DNA of 64,000 bases, taken from contig JACKJC010000003.1 in the NCBI GenBank assembly GCA_020638195.1, positions 372,001 to 436,000 on the forward strand. Reading direction: 5' to 3'. The notes under the pieces were generated by a model that ran no database searches, was not told the origin of the DNA, and saw only the letters and a list, made by a program, of their open reading frames with translations. Positions within the stretch are counted from its first letter, which is position 1. Every line of letters begins with the position of its first letter. Source of the DNA: Methylobacteriaceae bacterium. Its GTDB lineage: Bacteria > Pseudomonadota > Alphaproteobacteria > Rhizobiales > Beijerinckiaceae. The position numbers and the translations under genes were made by a program. Shown piece by piece: positions 1 through 8,253 of the stretch.

Positions 1-372
1 CGCGCGCACCTCGCGCGAATTCACGCGATAGGACGAGCCGGCCTCGCGCTCGATGCGACGAGTGACCTCGATCAATTCGCTGTCGTTGAAGGCCGCGGGC
101 GCGGTGCGCTGGGAGTTGTCGAGCACCAGCCCGACCTCGGCCGTGTTGCGCGCGGGGCGATTGCCGGAGCCGGAGAAGATCACGTCGTCCATGCCGGACG
201 CGCGCATGTTCTTGTATGAATTCTCGCCCATGACCCAGCGCAGGGCCTCGACGAGATTCGACTTGCCGCAGCCGTTCGGCCCGACGACGCCGGTGAGGCC
301 CGGCTCGATCTGGAATTCGGTCGGCTCGACGAAGCTCTTGAAGCCGACGAGCCGGAGCTTGTTGAATTTCAT
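1..372 (-). CDS. smc: Chromosome segregation ATPase SMC, N-terminal part (gene runs off the left edge)
   Basis: The first 124 codons are present and the rest lies outside the window. The protein starts MKFNKLRLVGFKSF and carries a Walker A loop GPNGCGKSN at about residues 31-39, followed by LRWVMGENS and a FSGSGNRPARN stretch; this is the ATPase head start typical of SMC proteins. SMC dimers with ScpA/ScpB form the ring that compacts and segregates the chromosome. The ATG at 370-372 opens the conserved sequence directly. It lies downstream of the dsbA-like and dciA-like genes on the same strand, an order common in Rhizobiales, so it may be the last gene of that transcript. Family assignment is firm; completeness cannot be judged. 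Confidence 0.93.
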   Translation of the reverse strand, partial: MKFNKLRLVGFKSFVEPTEFQIEPGLTGVVGPNGCGKSNLVEALRWVMGENSYKNMRASGMDDVIFSGSGNRPARNTAEVGLVLDNSQRTAPAAFNDSELIEVTRRIEREAGSSYRVNSREVRA

Positions 373-529
373 GAACGGTTCCCGCCGCCGCACGGCAGCT
401 CAATATGTCTGATTAGAAAGCGTCACAGACAGGCGGGAAATGCAAGCAAATCGCGGCGTTTTCTTGTGAATCGCGAGTCCGAACCGAGTCCGGCGCAATC
501 CACAGGAATTTTTTGCGGAGGGAAGACTG

Positions 530-1186
530 TTACTTCTTCTCCGCGAGGAACGGCGCGAGCAGCTTGTCGAGGTCGCCTGGCGCGATCTCGCCCTTCTTGC
601 GCTCGCCGTTGATGAAGAAGCACGGCGTGGAATCCACCCCGAACTTGTCGGCGGCGCGCTGGCGCACCTTCAGCACGTTCTCGTAGAGCGTCTTGTCCTG
701 CAGGACCTTCTTGAACTCGTCCGAGCCGATGCCCGCCTGCTTGACTGTGTTTTCGAGCGCGTCGAGCGGCTTGTCGACGAAGGCCCAATTTTTCTGCTGG
801 GCGAACAGCAGGTCGACCAGCGCCTCGCGCTTGTCGCCTGCCGCGCGCGCCAGCATGAAGGCGGCCGCCGCCAGCGCGTCCAGCGGAAATTCCCGCAACG
901 TGAAGCGCGCCTTGCCGGTGTCGAGGTAGTTCTTCTTCAGGAGCGGATAGGTCTCCTGATGGAAGGCCGCGCAATGCGAGCAGGTCATCGAGGCGTATTC
1001 GACGATCGTGACCGGCGCGTCCGCCTTGCCGACCCAGACGTCCGGCAGCGCGTCCGGCGCCATCAGTTCCTTGACGTCGACCTTGCCGTCGAGCGCGAAG
1101 GCCAGTTCGGGCGCGAGCGCGAGGCCGGTCGTGGCGGTTGCCACGGCGAGAAGATGGCGGCGCGAGAAGAAAAGCGGCTCGGTCAT
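530..1186 (-). CDS. DsbA-family thiol:disulfide oxidoreductase with Tat-like signal
   Basis: A 218-residue thioredoxin-fold protein. Residues 1-31 form an export signal with a twin-arginine-like SRRHLL followed by an alanine/leucine core. The active site is C69-S-H-C72 (MTCSHCAAFH), and a cis-proline loop STPCFFING follows near residue 180, as in DsbA/BdbD-like proteins. It probably oxidises or isomerises disulfides in the periplasm. Two upstream in-frame ATGs (1198 and 1231) exist; I chose 1186 because GGGA lies six bases before it and it places the arginine pair near the N terminus. It sits between the dciA-like gene and smc on the same strand. The partner DsbB is not in the window. Confidence 0.88.
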   Translation of the reverse strand: MTEPLFFSRRHLLAVATATTGLALAPELAFALDGKVDVKELMAPDALPDVWVGKADAPVTIVEYASMTCSHCAAFHQETYPLLKKNYLDTGKARFTLREFPLDALAAAAFMLARAAGDKREALVDLLFAQQKNWAFVDKPLDALENTVKQAGIGSDEFKKVLQDKTLYENVLKVRQRAADKFGVDSTPCFFINGERKKGEIAPGDLDKLLAPFLAEKK

Positions 1187-1283
1187 GCTCGATCCCATGC
1201 TGCGGCGGAAAATCCAGCCGCGATAAGGCAAGTCGTGCTGGCCGAATATGGCAAATGCAGGGATACGGCAAGCGGGAGGCGTT

Positions 1284-1790
1284 TCAGCGTCGCTTTTCCG
1301 CGAGCGCCGCCGTCCCGAGCCGGGTCAGCGCCGCCTTCAGCGCCTCGTCTTCGATGCCCTCGGCGAGCCGCTCCGCCTCCGCCCGCGCCTGCGGGTCGAC
1401 CACCGGCGGTTTGCGCTTCGGCTTGCGCTTCGGCGAAAAAGGCTCGGCGCGCAGGGCGATCTTGCCGACGCAGCGCCAGCCCAGATGCGCATTGACGCGC
1501 TCGATCAGGACCGGGGCCATGTGCTGGATTTCCAGTCCCATGCCGGGCGCCACGCGCAGCATCAGGGTCGCGGGCTCCGAGGCTTTGGTCGGATCGCTCT
1601 TCGGTCCGCGCGGCGGCCAGCGCAACCTTGCGGGTTCGCAAACGCCCGCCAGTCGTTCGCCGACGATTTCCGCCCAGTCCAGCACCAGCGTCGCCTGCGA
1701 CATGCCGAGCCGCGCGACCAGCGGATCGAGCGCGTCGGGCAGAAATTCCGCGAGCGGCTTTGCGCGGAAGGGGCGGCGTGGCGGCGGCAT
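1284..1790 (-). CDS. dciA: DciA-like DUF721 protein (putative replicative helicase loader)
   Basis: 168 residues, basic. The middle part (about residues 30-115: VLDWAEIVGERLA, then LMLRVAPGMGLEIQHMAPVLIERVNAHLG) matches the DUF721/DciA domain, a KH-like fold that in many bacteria lacking DnaC helps load the DnaB helicase. The C-terminal third is lysine/arginine rich and probably disordered. It is divergent from mutY, whose ATG is 66 bp away, and is followed on its own strand by the dsbA-like gene and smc. That neighbourhood is conserved in alphaproteobacteria and supports the call. The function is taken from the family; no catalytic residue is expected. Confidence 0.8.
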   Translation of the reverse strand: MPPPRRPFRAKPLAEFLPDALDPLVARLGMSQATLVLDWAEIVGERLAGVCEPARLRWPPRGPKSDPTKASEPATLMLRVAPGMGLEIQHMAPVLIERVNAHLGWRCVGKIALRAEPFSPKRKPKRKPPVVDPQARAEAERLAEGIEDEALKAALTRLGTAALAEKRR

Positions 1791-1856
1791 GGCGGCAGAT
1801 TAGCGCGCGGGTCGGAAATGCGCGAGCGGCGCCCGGCCGTGCTATCAGTGCCGCCG

Positions 1857-2924
1857 ATGCCGCCTCGATCCACGCCCGCCGCCGCGCTCCTCGCCTGGTA
1901 CGACCGCCACGCCCGCGATCTCCCGTGGCGCGCGCCGCGCGGCGTGACGCCCGACCCTTATGCCGTCTGGCTGTCGGAAGTCATGTTGCAGCAGACGACG
2001 GTCGCCGCTGTCGGCCCCTACTTCCGCCGCTTCCTCGAGCGTTGGCCGGATGTGCGGGTGCTCGCCGCCGCGCCCGACGAGGAGATCATGCGCGAATGGG
2101 CGGGGCTCGGCTATTATTCGCGCGCCCGCAATCTCGTCGCCTGCGCCCGCATTCTGGCCGAGCGCGGCGGATTTCCGTCGGACGAGGCGGGCCTGCGCGA
2201 ATTGCCGGGCGTCGGCCCCTATACGGCGGCCGCGATAGCCGCCATCGCTTTCGACCGGCGCGCCGTCGTCGTCGATGGGAATGTCGAGCGCGTCGTCTCC
2301 CGCCTGTTCGCCATCGACACGCCCTTGCCGCTGGCCAAGCCCGAAATCCGCGCCCGCGCCGACGAACTGACGCCGGAGAAACGCGCGGGCGATTTCGCGC
2401 AGGCCATGATGGATCTCGGCGCGACCATCTGCACGCCGAAAAAGCCCGCCTGCGTTCTGTGCCCGCTCGCGGAAAGGTGTCTCGCCCGAAAATCCGGCGC
2501 GCCGGAAAGCTGGCCGCGCCGGGCGCCGAAATCAGCGCGCCTGGAGCGACGCGGCGCGGCCTTCGTCGCGATCCGCGGCGATGACGCCGTCCTGCTGCGC
2601 ACGCGCCCGCCAAAAGGGCTGCTCGGCGGCATGACGGAATTTCCGGGAACGGAATGGTCCAGCGATTTCGATTCCGCCCGCGCGCTCGACGCTGCGCCGC
2701 TGGCGCTCGCCTGGAAGGCGGCAAGCGGCGAAGTTGAGCATGTGTTCACGCATTTCGCGCTGAAGCTGACCGTCTTCGTCGGCCGGGCGCCGAAATCCTG
2801 CGCCGCGCCAGAGGGGGCGCGCTGGGCATTGCTCGCAGGCCTCCCCGGCGAAGCCTTGCCGAGCCTGATGCGCAAAGTGGCCAGGCAGGCGGGATTCGAC
2901 CTGCCCGCGCGGCCGCGCACATGA
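1857..2924 (+). CDS. mutY: A/G-specific adenine DNA glycosylase MutY
   Basis: 355 residues. MutY removes adenine mispaired with 8-oxoguanine in base excision repair. Visible: LSEVMLQQT with the catalytic glutamate E41; the helix-hairpin-helix LPGVGPYTA at 116-124; the catalytic aspartate D140 in VVDGNVERV; a 4Fe-4S cluster motif C192-x6-C199-x2-C202-x5-C208; and a C-terminal NUDIX-like 8-oxoG recognition domain from about residue 230. The frame stays open far upstream, but homology begins at the ATG at 1857 (MPPRSTPAAALLAWYD). Divergent from the dciA-like gene. Confidence 0.96.
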   Translation: MPPRSTPAAALLAWYDRHARDLPWRAPRGVTPDPYAVWLSEVMLQQTTVAAVGPYFRRFLERWPDVRVLAAAPDEEIMREWAGLGYYSRARNLVACARILAERGGFPSDEAGLRELPGVGPYTAAAIAAIAFDRRAVVVDGNVERVVSRLFAIDTPLPLAKPEIRARADELTPEKRAGDFAQAMMDLGATICTPKKPACVLCPLAERCLARKSGAPESWPRRAPKSARLERRGAAFVAIRGDDAVLLRTRPPKGLLGGMTEFPGTEWSSDFDSARALDAAPLALAWKAASGEVEHVFTHFALKLTVFVGRAPKSCAAPEGARWALLAGLPGEALPSLMRKVARQAGFDLPARPRT

Positions 2925-2994
2925 GCGCGCTTGCCTTGCGGCCGCGCCGATGCAGGATAGGCCTTCCGCGACAGCCCATCCCGAGGCCCTGAAG

Positions 2995-3261
2995 ATGGCG
3001 CGACGCAAGCCGGCGATCGAAGTCGAGATAACCGAAGGCGCGATCCGCGTGCGTCACGCCGGCCGTACGCTGACGGTCGTCGCCAGCCCGCCGCCGCCCG
3101 CCGCGGAAGACGCGCCCGACTTCATCATCAGCCTCGACGACATCGAGCGCTGGGACGCTCCGCATGAGGACGACGAAATCGACGTCGAGAAATTGCAGCT
3201 GATTCTGGCGGCGATCGAGGACGAATGCGACCGCCACGGACTTACGGTCGAGTTCGACTAG
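2995..3261 (+). CDS. Conserved hypothetical acidic protein
   Basis: 88 residues from the ATG at 2995 (an upstream in-frame ATG at 2950 would add 15 residues). The protein starts MARRKPAIEVEITEGAI, has a beta-rich first half (VRVRHAGRTLTVVAS type pattern), a proline run PPPP, and a very acidic second half (FIISLDDIERWD, HEDDEIDVEKLQ). No signal peptide or membrane segment. I do not recognise a function; a faint resemblance to small immunity-protein-like families is not enough to name it. It lies 70 bp after mutY and overlaps the 3' end of the convergent rhomboid gene by 20 bp. Confidence 0.6.
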   Translation: MARRKPAIEVEITEGAIRVRHAGRTLTVVASPPPPAAEDAPDFIISLDDIERWDAPHEDDEIDVEKLQLILAAIEDECDRHGLTVEFD

Positions 3262-3979
3262 AAGGCGGGCGCAGCGTCTCGTCCCACGGGCTCACGAACG
3301 TGCGCTGCTGGACGCATTCCCACAATTGCACGCCGGGCTGCTTCATGACCGGGATCAGCGCCGCGCCGGCGAGCATGCCGCCGATATGCGCCCACCACGC
3401 GACCGCCGTTTCGCCCGGCGTGATCACATGCCAGACCTGCAGCGCGGCCCAAGCGACGATCACATACATGGCGCGGATGGCGACCACCTTGATGAAGACG
3501 AGCACCCGCACATGCGCGCAGGGGCGGATCATCAGATAGGCGCCCATCACGCCGGCGATCGCGCCCGACGCGCCGACCAGCGGCGCCTGCGGATGCGTGG
3601 TGAAGACGCAATAGAGCAGGGCGCCGAACATGCCGCACAGGAGATAGAAGGCGATGAAACGCCAATGCCCCAGCGCGTCCTCGATGTCGTCGCCGAAAAT
3701 CCACAGGAACAGCATGTTGCCGATGATGTGCGACCAGCCGCCATGCAGGAACATGTAGGTGAAGAGCGGCAGGAAACGTTCGACGAGGCCGAGATCGTTC
3801 GTGCCGAACATCAGGCCCGGCGTCACGCCCCAATGGCGTTCGAACAATATGTCCTCGCCTTTCGAGACCGACAGCCGCCAGACGAAGATCGCGACATTGA
3901 GCGCGATCAGCGCATAGGTGACATAAGGCGTCTCGCGCCGCGCGTGCGGGGCGTCGTCGGCGAGTGGAATGAGAACCAT
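3242..3979 (-). CDS. Rhomboid-family intramembrane serine protease
   Basis: 245 residues with about six membrane helices. Catalytic serine S139 lies in the GASGA motif and catalytic histidine H198 in WWAHIGG; the conserved W-S-H84-x3-N88 of the loop/TM2 region (HGGWSHIIGN) provides oxyanion residues. These are the hallmarks of active rhomboids, which cut transmembrane segments of other membrane proteins. The short N-terminal stretch (MVLIPLADDAPHARRETP) is typical of alphaproteobacterial members. Substrate unknown. The gene is convergent with and overlaps the small gene at 2995-3261. Confidence 0.93.
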   Translation of the reverse strand: MVLIPLADDAPHARRETPYVTYALIALNVAIFVWRLSVSKGEDILFERHWGVTPGLMFGTNDLGLVERFLPLFTYMFLHGGWSHIIGNMLFLWIFGDDIEDALGHWRFIAFYLLCGMFGALLYCVFTTHPQAPLVGASGAIAGVMGAYLMIRPCAHVRVLVFIKVVAIRAMYVIVAWAALQVWHVITPGETAVAWWAHIGGMLAGAALIPVMKQPGVQLWECVQQRTFVSPWDETLRPPSSRTRP

Positions 3980-4041
3980 GGGCCCCGCGCTCTGTTGCAG
4001 GCGCGATATTATCCCGGTTCAAGCCACAGGAAAAATGCGGT

Positions 4042-5247
4042 CTATTCCCCCGCCGCTCGCATCTGGTCGCGGATGATCGTGCGCAGCGTGTCGATCGAGC
4101 GCAATTGTGCGCCGTCCTCGAAGTGCCAGAAGGTCCAGCCGTTGCACGCGGGCAGGCCTTGAGCCAGCGCGCCGGTCTTGTGGATCGAGCCGATCGCCGG
4201 GCCCAGCGACAGCGCGCCGTCGGCGCGCACGATCGCGCGATAGCGGCGCTTTTCGTCCATCAGCGCAGTGCCCGGCGCGATCAGGCCGGATTCCACCACG
4301 CTGGCGAAGGCGACGCGCGGTTCGGCGCGTTTGGAAGGCGCTGCGGCCAGCGCTTCGGCCGGCAGCGGCTCGACGGCGGCGATGCGTTTGCGGGCCGCGC
4401 TCGCATAAGTCACGTCGCGCTCGATACCGATGAAATGGCGGTTCATCCGGCGCGCCACCGCGCCCGTCGTGCCCGAGCCGAAGAAGGGATCGAGCACGGT
4501 GTCGCCGGTCTTGGACGCCGCCAGCATGATGCGCGCGAGCAGGGCTTCCGGCTTCTGCGTCGGATGCACCTTGCGGCCCGCCTCGTCCTTCAGGCGTTCG
4601 CCGCCCGTGCAGATCGGCATGTACCAGTCGGAGCGGACCTGGCAATCCTCGTTGCCGGCCTTCAGCGCCTCGTAGTTGAAGGTATAGGACTTGGTGGTCG
4701 CGTCGCGCGCCGCCCAGATCATCGTCTCGTGCGCATTTGTGAAGCGGCGGCCACGGAAATTCGGCATCGGGTTCGCCTTGCGCCACACGATGTCGTTGAG
4801 GATCCAGAAGCCGAGATCCTGCATGATCGCGCCGACGCGGAAAATATTGTGATAGGAGCCGATCACGAAGATCGTGGCATCCTTCTTCATCGCCTTTCGC
4901 GCGGCGCCCAGCCACTCGCGCGTGAAGGAATCGTACTCGGCGAACGAGCCGAACTTGTCCCAATCGTCGTCGACGGCGTCGACCATGCTCTGGTCGGGAC
5001 GCGACAGCGCGCCTTCGAGCTGCAGATTGTAGGGCGGGTCGGCGAAGACGAGATCGGCGCAACCTTCCGGCAGACCGCGCAGAAGCGCGATGCAGTCGCC
5101 GATGAGAATTTCGTCCTTGGGGATGTTTTGGGGGACGGCCTGCGCCGCGGCGCGTTGCACGCCGGGGAAGCGCGAAGCCGAAGGACCAGTACGCGATACC
5201 TGAATCTGGGCCTTCGGGCTCGCCGCCCCGGCACGTGCGCTACGCAT
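4042..5247 (-). CDS. ccrM: CcrM-type adenine DNA methyltransferase (GANTC)
   Basis: 401 residues, beta-class N6-adenine methyltransferase order: catalytic DPPY at 70-73 precedes the AdoMet-binding FGSGT at 256-260. The C-terminal part (about 300-401, ending ...QLRSIDTLRTIIRDQMRA) is the RAMA-type domain found in CcrM orthologues. CcrM methylates GANTC late in the alphaproteobacterial cell cycle and controls transcription. The first 40 residues are variable. A GAATC (GANTC) site lies in the first codons near 5202. The upstream gap contains TTAATTAACC on the coding strand (about 5402-5411), which includes a CtrA half-site TTAACC; this is suggestive because ccrM is a CtrA target in Caulobacter. 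rnhB lies upstream on the same strand. Confidence 0.94.
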   Translation of the reverse strand: MRSARAGAASPKAQIQVSRTGPSASRFPGVQRAAAQAVPQNIPKDEILIGDCIALLRGLPEGCADLVFADPPYNLQLEGALSRPDQSMVDAVDDDWDKFGSFAEYDSFTREWLGAARKAMKKDATIFVIGSYHNIFRVGAIMQDLGFWILNDIVWRKANPMPNFRGRRFTNAHETMIWAARDATTKSYTFNYEALKAGNEDCQVRSDWYMPICTGGERLKDEAGRKVHPTQKPEALLARIMLAASKTGDTVLDPFFGSGTTGAVARRMNRHFIGIERDVTYASAARKRIAAVEPLPAEALAAAPSKRAEPRVAFASVVESGLIAPGTALMDEKRRYRAIVRADGALSLGPAIGSIHKTGALAQGLPACNGWTFWHFEDGAQLRSIDTLRTIIRDQMRAAGE

Positions 5248-5470
5248 GAACTCATACCGGTTACGCTACCAACACGCGCAATATGCCCGGACGAGGTAAA
5301 AGCGGGGTTTAGCGGGAGAGGAAATTCCTGTCCCTTTTTCGAACGCATGCGTTAAGATATCGCGTCGATTTTTCAACTATTTGGCAGGGGCTAGCGCGGC
5401 CGGGTTAATTAAGGGTTGGCGCAAGAGCGCTCAGGGCCGCCGCAAACGAAAAAATGTTCGGTCGAAAGGG

Positions 5471-6094
5471 TCAGAAGGAAAGGCTCGCCTGCCGCAGGGG
5501 CGAAAATGTCATGCGGTGATGGCGGCACGGACCATGCGCCGCCAGTGCGGCGAGGTGTCGCGCGGTGGCGTAGCCCGCATGCTTCTCGAATTCATACTGG
5601 GGATGGAAAACAGCGAGCCGCGTCATCATGCGGTCGCGCAGGACTTTTGCGACGATGGAGGCCGCCGCGATCGAGAGCGAAGCGGAATCGCCCTTGACGA
5701 TGGCGGTCGCGCCGCAGGGAAGGCCGGGCGGCGGATCGTTTCCATCCACCAATATGTGCGTCGGCGCCAGCGCGAGACCGGCGACGGCGCGCCGCATGGC
5801 CAGATGTGTCGCTTGCCGGATGTTGATCGCGTCGATCTCGCGCGCCGATGCGCTCGCGAAGGAAATAGCGCGCGCGCTGGCGCAGATCTCCGCAAACAGC
5901 GCCTCGCGCGCCCTGGCCGACAGGGCCTTCGAATCGTCGACATCGAGCGGCGGTCGGTCGCGGTCGAGCACGACGATGGCGGCGCAGACCGGACCCGCCA
6001 GCGGGCCACGCCCGACCTCGTCCATGCCGGCCACCACGCGCCGGGCGGCGCGTGGCAGGTCGTCCTCGTGTCGAAAGTCGGGCACAGCGCGCAT
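5471..6094 (-). CDS. rnhB: Ribonuclease HII
   Basis: 207 residues. The signature GMDEVGRGPLAGPV at 23-36 supplies D25 and E26, followed by DDSKALS and a later VDGND with the third carboxylate. RNase HII cuts the RNA strand of RNA-DNA hybrids and single ribonucleotides in DNA, acting in Okazaki fragment processing and ribonucleotide excision repair. Length is normal. It lies upstream of ccrM on the same strand with a 223 bp gap, so co-transcription is possible but not assured. Confidence 0.95.
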   Translation of the reverse strand: MRAVPDFRHEDDLPRAARRVVAGMDEVGRGPLAGPVCAAIVVLDRDRPPLDVDDSKALSARAREALFAEICASARAISFASASAREIDAINIRQATHLAMRRAVAGLALAPTHILVDGNDPPPGLPCGATAIVKGDSASLSIAAASIVAKVLRDRMMTRLAVFHPQYEFEKHAGYATARHLAALAAHGPCRHHRMTFSPLRQASLSF

Positions 6095-6256
6095 TCCTCG
6101 GCGGCGCGCGGTGAGAAGAACGCGCCGACGTCCCAGATATCCCGATCGGCGGCGGCGATGAAAGGCAGCGCGCGCACGGACGCGATCGCGAGCTTGCGAA
6201 TTAGGGTTACGAACGCAATTTCGGCCGGAATCTCCATGCCTTGCTGGCCAGAGGCC

Positions 6257-6271
6257 TTAACAATCGGTAAA
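6257..6271 (+). promoter_or_regulatory. CtrA-box-like motif upstream of the 6308 gene
   Basis: TTAA, seven bases, then TAAA: one mismatch from the CtrA consensus TTAA-N7-TTAA. It ends 36 bp before the ATG at 6308, in the divergent gap with rnhB. A GANTC site (GAATC, 6228-6232) lies 25 bp further upstream. The pairing of both cell-cycle motifs is suggestive; with one mismatch the site could be chance. Confidence 0.35.
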
Positions 6272-6307
6272 TTGGCTCGATCGAATTGCGTGCCGAGGAA
6301 GCTGCAT

Positions 6308-6820
6308 ATGGACGATATGACCGACGTCGAATCGCGGGCCAAGCTGCCTGTGGCCGAATCGACGGCGCCTGCGGGCGCGGCCGCATTCCATCCGGAGATC
6401 CAGGACAGCGGCCGCAACGCCGTCTTCGCGGCGTTGGTGAAAGGCGATTCCGACATTACCGGTCTCGTCGCCTATTCCATCTTCAAGCAGAACGAACTGG
6501 ACTGGCTGCAGGAGTTCCGGAGCGCCAAGGGGCGCGAGCCGAGCGAGGGCGAAGCCGATTCCTACATCATCGGCGAGAGCACGCCGCGCCGTCTGGCCAC
6601 CTATCGCCATCTCGCCGACGCGACGCTCTCCGGCAACGGTCCCGATGTCGCCAATGGCGGTCCCTCGACGCCGCGCGCCATCGCGCTTCATCAGCAGCCC
6701 GCGAAAGCCGCGTCCGGCGGCTTCGGCATGTCGGCGATTGTCTATTTCATCCTGACGATCGTCCTGCTCGTCGTCGTCTATTACGCCGCTCGCTACGGCG
6801 TGCCGAAGGTCGGCGGATGA
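6308..6820 (+). CDS. Conserved hypothetical protein with C-terminal membrane anchor
   Basis: 170 residues from the ATG at 6308. The N-terminal 135 residues are soluble and acidic (VFAALVKGDSDITGLVAYSI, ELDWLQEFRSAKGREP), and a single hydrophobic helix follows at about 141-161 (MSAIVYFILTIVLLVVVYYA), leaving a short RYGVPKVGG tail. This is a tail-anchored topology with the bulk probably in the cytoplasm. I do not recognise a family name. The gene stands alone on the plus strand between rnhB and the radical SAM gene, which are usually adjacent in relatives, and has a CtrA-box-like motif upstream. Confidence 0.75.
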   Translation: MDDMTDVESRAKLPVAESTAPAGAAAFHPEIQDSGRNAVFAALVKGDSDITGLVAYSIFKQNELDWLQEFRSAKGREPSEGEADSYIIGESTPRRLATYRHLADATLSGNGPDVANGGPSTPRAIALHQQPAKAASGGFGMSAIVYFILTIVLLVVVYYAARYGVPKVGG

Positions 6821-6832
6821 CGCGGCGCTCCT

Positions 6833-8014
6833 CTAGAACTGAAACAGGCTGAGCTGCTGGCCCTGACCGGCCGGCGGCCGGAACAGGTCTGTGCGCAGCC
6901 GGGTCCGCGTCTTCGCAAAGCCGATTTTCTCGACGGCGATCTCGAAGCGCCGTCCGATCATCCAGGCATAAGGCCCGGTCCCGCTCATGCGCTTGCCGAA
7001 GGTTGCATCGTAGAGCTTTCCCTCGCGCATGTCGCGCACCAGCGACAGCACGTGCCGCGCCTTGCCTGGATAATGCTGCATCAGCCATTCTGCGAAGAGT
7101 TCGCGCGCCTCGTGCGGCAGGCGCAGCGCGATATAGCCGGCCTCGCGCGCCCCGCGCGCATGCGCACGGGTGAGAATGGTCTCGATTTCCTCGTCGTTGA
7201 TCGCCGGAATGACCGGCGCGACCATCACGCCCACGGGAATGCCGGCCTCCGCCAGTCGCTCGATCGTCTCCAGTCTCTTTTCGGGCGAAGCCGCGCGCGG
7301 CTCCATCTTGCGCGCCAGCGCGGGATCGAGCGTCGTCACCGAGAGCGCGACCTTGGCGAGCCCGCGCTCGGCCATCGGTCCGAGAATGTCGATGTCGCGC
7401 TGGACCAGCGCCGACTTGGTGACGATGCCGACGGGATGATTGGCCGCCGACAGCACTTCCAGGATCGAGCGCATTGTGCGGTAGGTGCGCTCGATCGGCT
7501 GATAGGGATCTGTGTTGGTGCCGATTGCGATCGTGCGCGGCTGGTAGCCCGGCGCCGACAGTTCGCGCTGCAGCAATTGCGCCGCGCCATCCTTCACGAA
7601 CAGCTTGGTTTCGAAATCGAGCCCCGGCGACAGGCCCATATAAGCGTGCGTCGGCCGCGCGAAACAATAGATGCAGCCGTGCTCGCAGCCACGATAGGGA
7701 TTGATCGAGCGATCGAAGGATATGTCGGGCGAATCGTTGCGCGTGATGATCGCGCGCGGGCGTTCGGTATGGATCTCGGTGCGCAGCGCCTCGATCTCGC
7801 CGAGCGTGCCCCAGCCGTCGTCGACCGCCGCGCGCGCCTCCTTCTCGAACCGGCCCGTCTTGTTGGTGACGGCGCCGCGCCCGCGCAGCGCCTTGGGCGG
7901 GCCCGCGCCGTCGAGGTCGCAGGCGCCGTTATGAGAGCCTAGAAGGGCGCGAGGATCGCGCGGCCCGACGCGAACATCTACCTGACCTGCGCTTGCGACT
8001 GCACCGCGACCCAT
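6833..8014 (-). CDS. PA0069-family radical SAM protein (SplB-like)
   Basis: 393 residues. The radical SAM motif C110-x3-C114-x2-C117 (YRGCEHGCIYC) follows SPDISFDRSINP, which is characteristic of the PA0069 family related to spore photoproduct lyase-like proteins. The TIM-barrel part continues with IAIGTNTDPYQPIERTYR and GIVTKSALVQRDIDIL. Reaction unknown; a nucleic-acid or DNA-damage role is suspected because of the SplB relation. The ATG at 8014 is preceded by GAGGAGG. Upstream are two LexA-like boxes and a good minus-strand promoter (8125-8176), so SOS induction is likely. The 3' end faces the gene at 6308-6820 with 12 bp between. Confidence 0.88.
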   Translation of the reverse strand: MGRGAVASAGQVDVRVGPRDPRALLGSHNGACDLDGAGPPKALRGRGAVTNKTGRFEKEARAAVDDGWGTLGEIEALRTEIHTERPRAIITRNDSPDISFDRSINPYRGCEHGCIYCFARPTHAYMGLSPGLDFETKLFVKDGAAQLLQRELSAPGYQPRTIAIGTNTDPYQPIERTYRTMRSILEVLSAANHPVGIVTKSALVQRDIDILGPMAERGLAKVALSVTTLDPALARKMEPRAASPEKRLETIERLAEAGIPVGVMVAPVIPAINDEEIETILTRAHARGAREAGYIALRLPHEARELFAEWLMQHYPGKARHVLSLVRDMREGKLYDATFGKRMSGTGPYAWMIGRRFEIAVEKIGFAKTRTRLRTDLFRPPAGQGQQLSLFQF

Positions 8015-8124
8015 GAAGGCCTCCTCGCGCCCCTACCCGTACGAATGACGCCGAACGCTACACGCAACGCGCACACGCGAACCCCGCATCCTTCACGCGC
8101 GTCGCCCCCGACAGACGAGGCGGC

Positions 8125-8158
8125 GAACGGACCGGGAACATGAGAACAAATATGGAAC
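8125..8158 (-). promoter_or_regulatory. Two tandem LexA-like SOS boxes (GTTC-N7-GTTC)
   Basis: On the plus strand GAAC-N7-GAAC occurs twice, at 8125-8139 and 8144-8158; on the minus strand these read GTTC-N7-GTTC, the direct-repeat LexA box of alphaproteobacteria. The four GAAC words start at 8125, 8136, 8144 and 8155. Box 2 covers the predicted -10 of the minus-strand promoter that faces the radical SAM gene. Confidence 0.7.
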
Positions 8159-8176
8159 ATTGATCGGCGCTGTCAA
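8149..8176 (-). promoter_or_regulatory. Sigma-70-type promoter for the radical SAM gene
   Basis: Minus strand: -35 TTGACA (8176-8171), 16-base spacer, -10 CATATT (8154-8149). The -10 lies inside the second LexA-like box. The expected start site leaves a leader of about 125 bases before the ATG at 8014. Confidence 0.55.
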
Positions 8177-8253
8177 GCGGCCTTCGCCCCGATACGGCTA
8201 TCGCCTCACAAAGAGGCGCCGAGTTTTCGCGAGCCGGTGCTAGAGAGCGCGCC

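Noticed and set aside
2995..3261. Antitoxin or immunity protein call for the small acidic gene
   Set aside because: Only size, acidity and a faint sequence resemblance support it; no partner toxin nearby.
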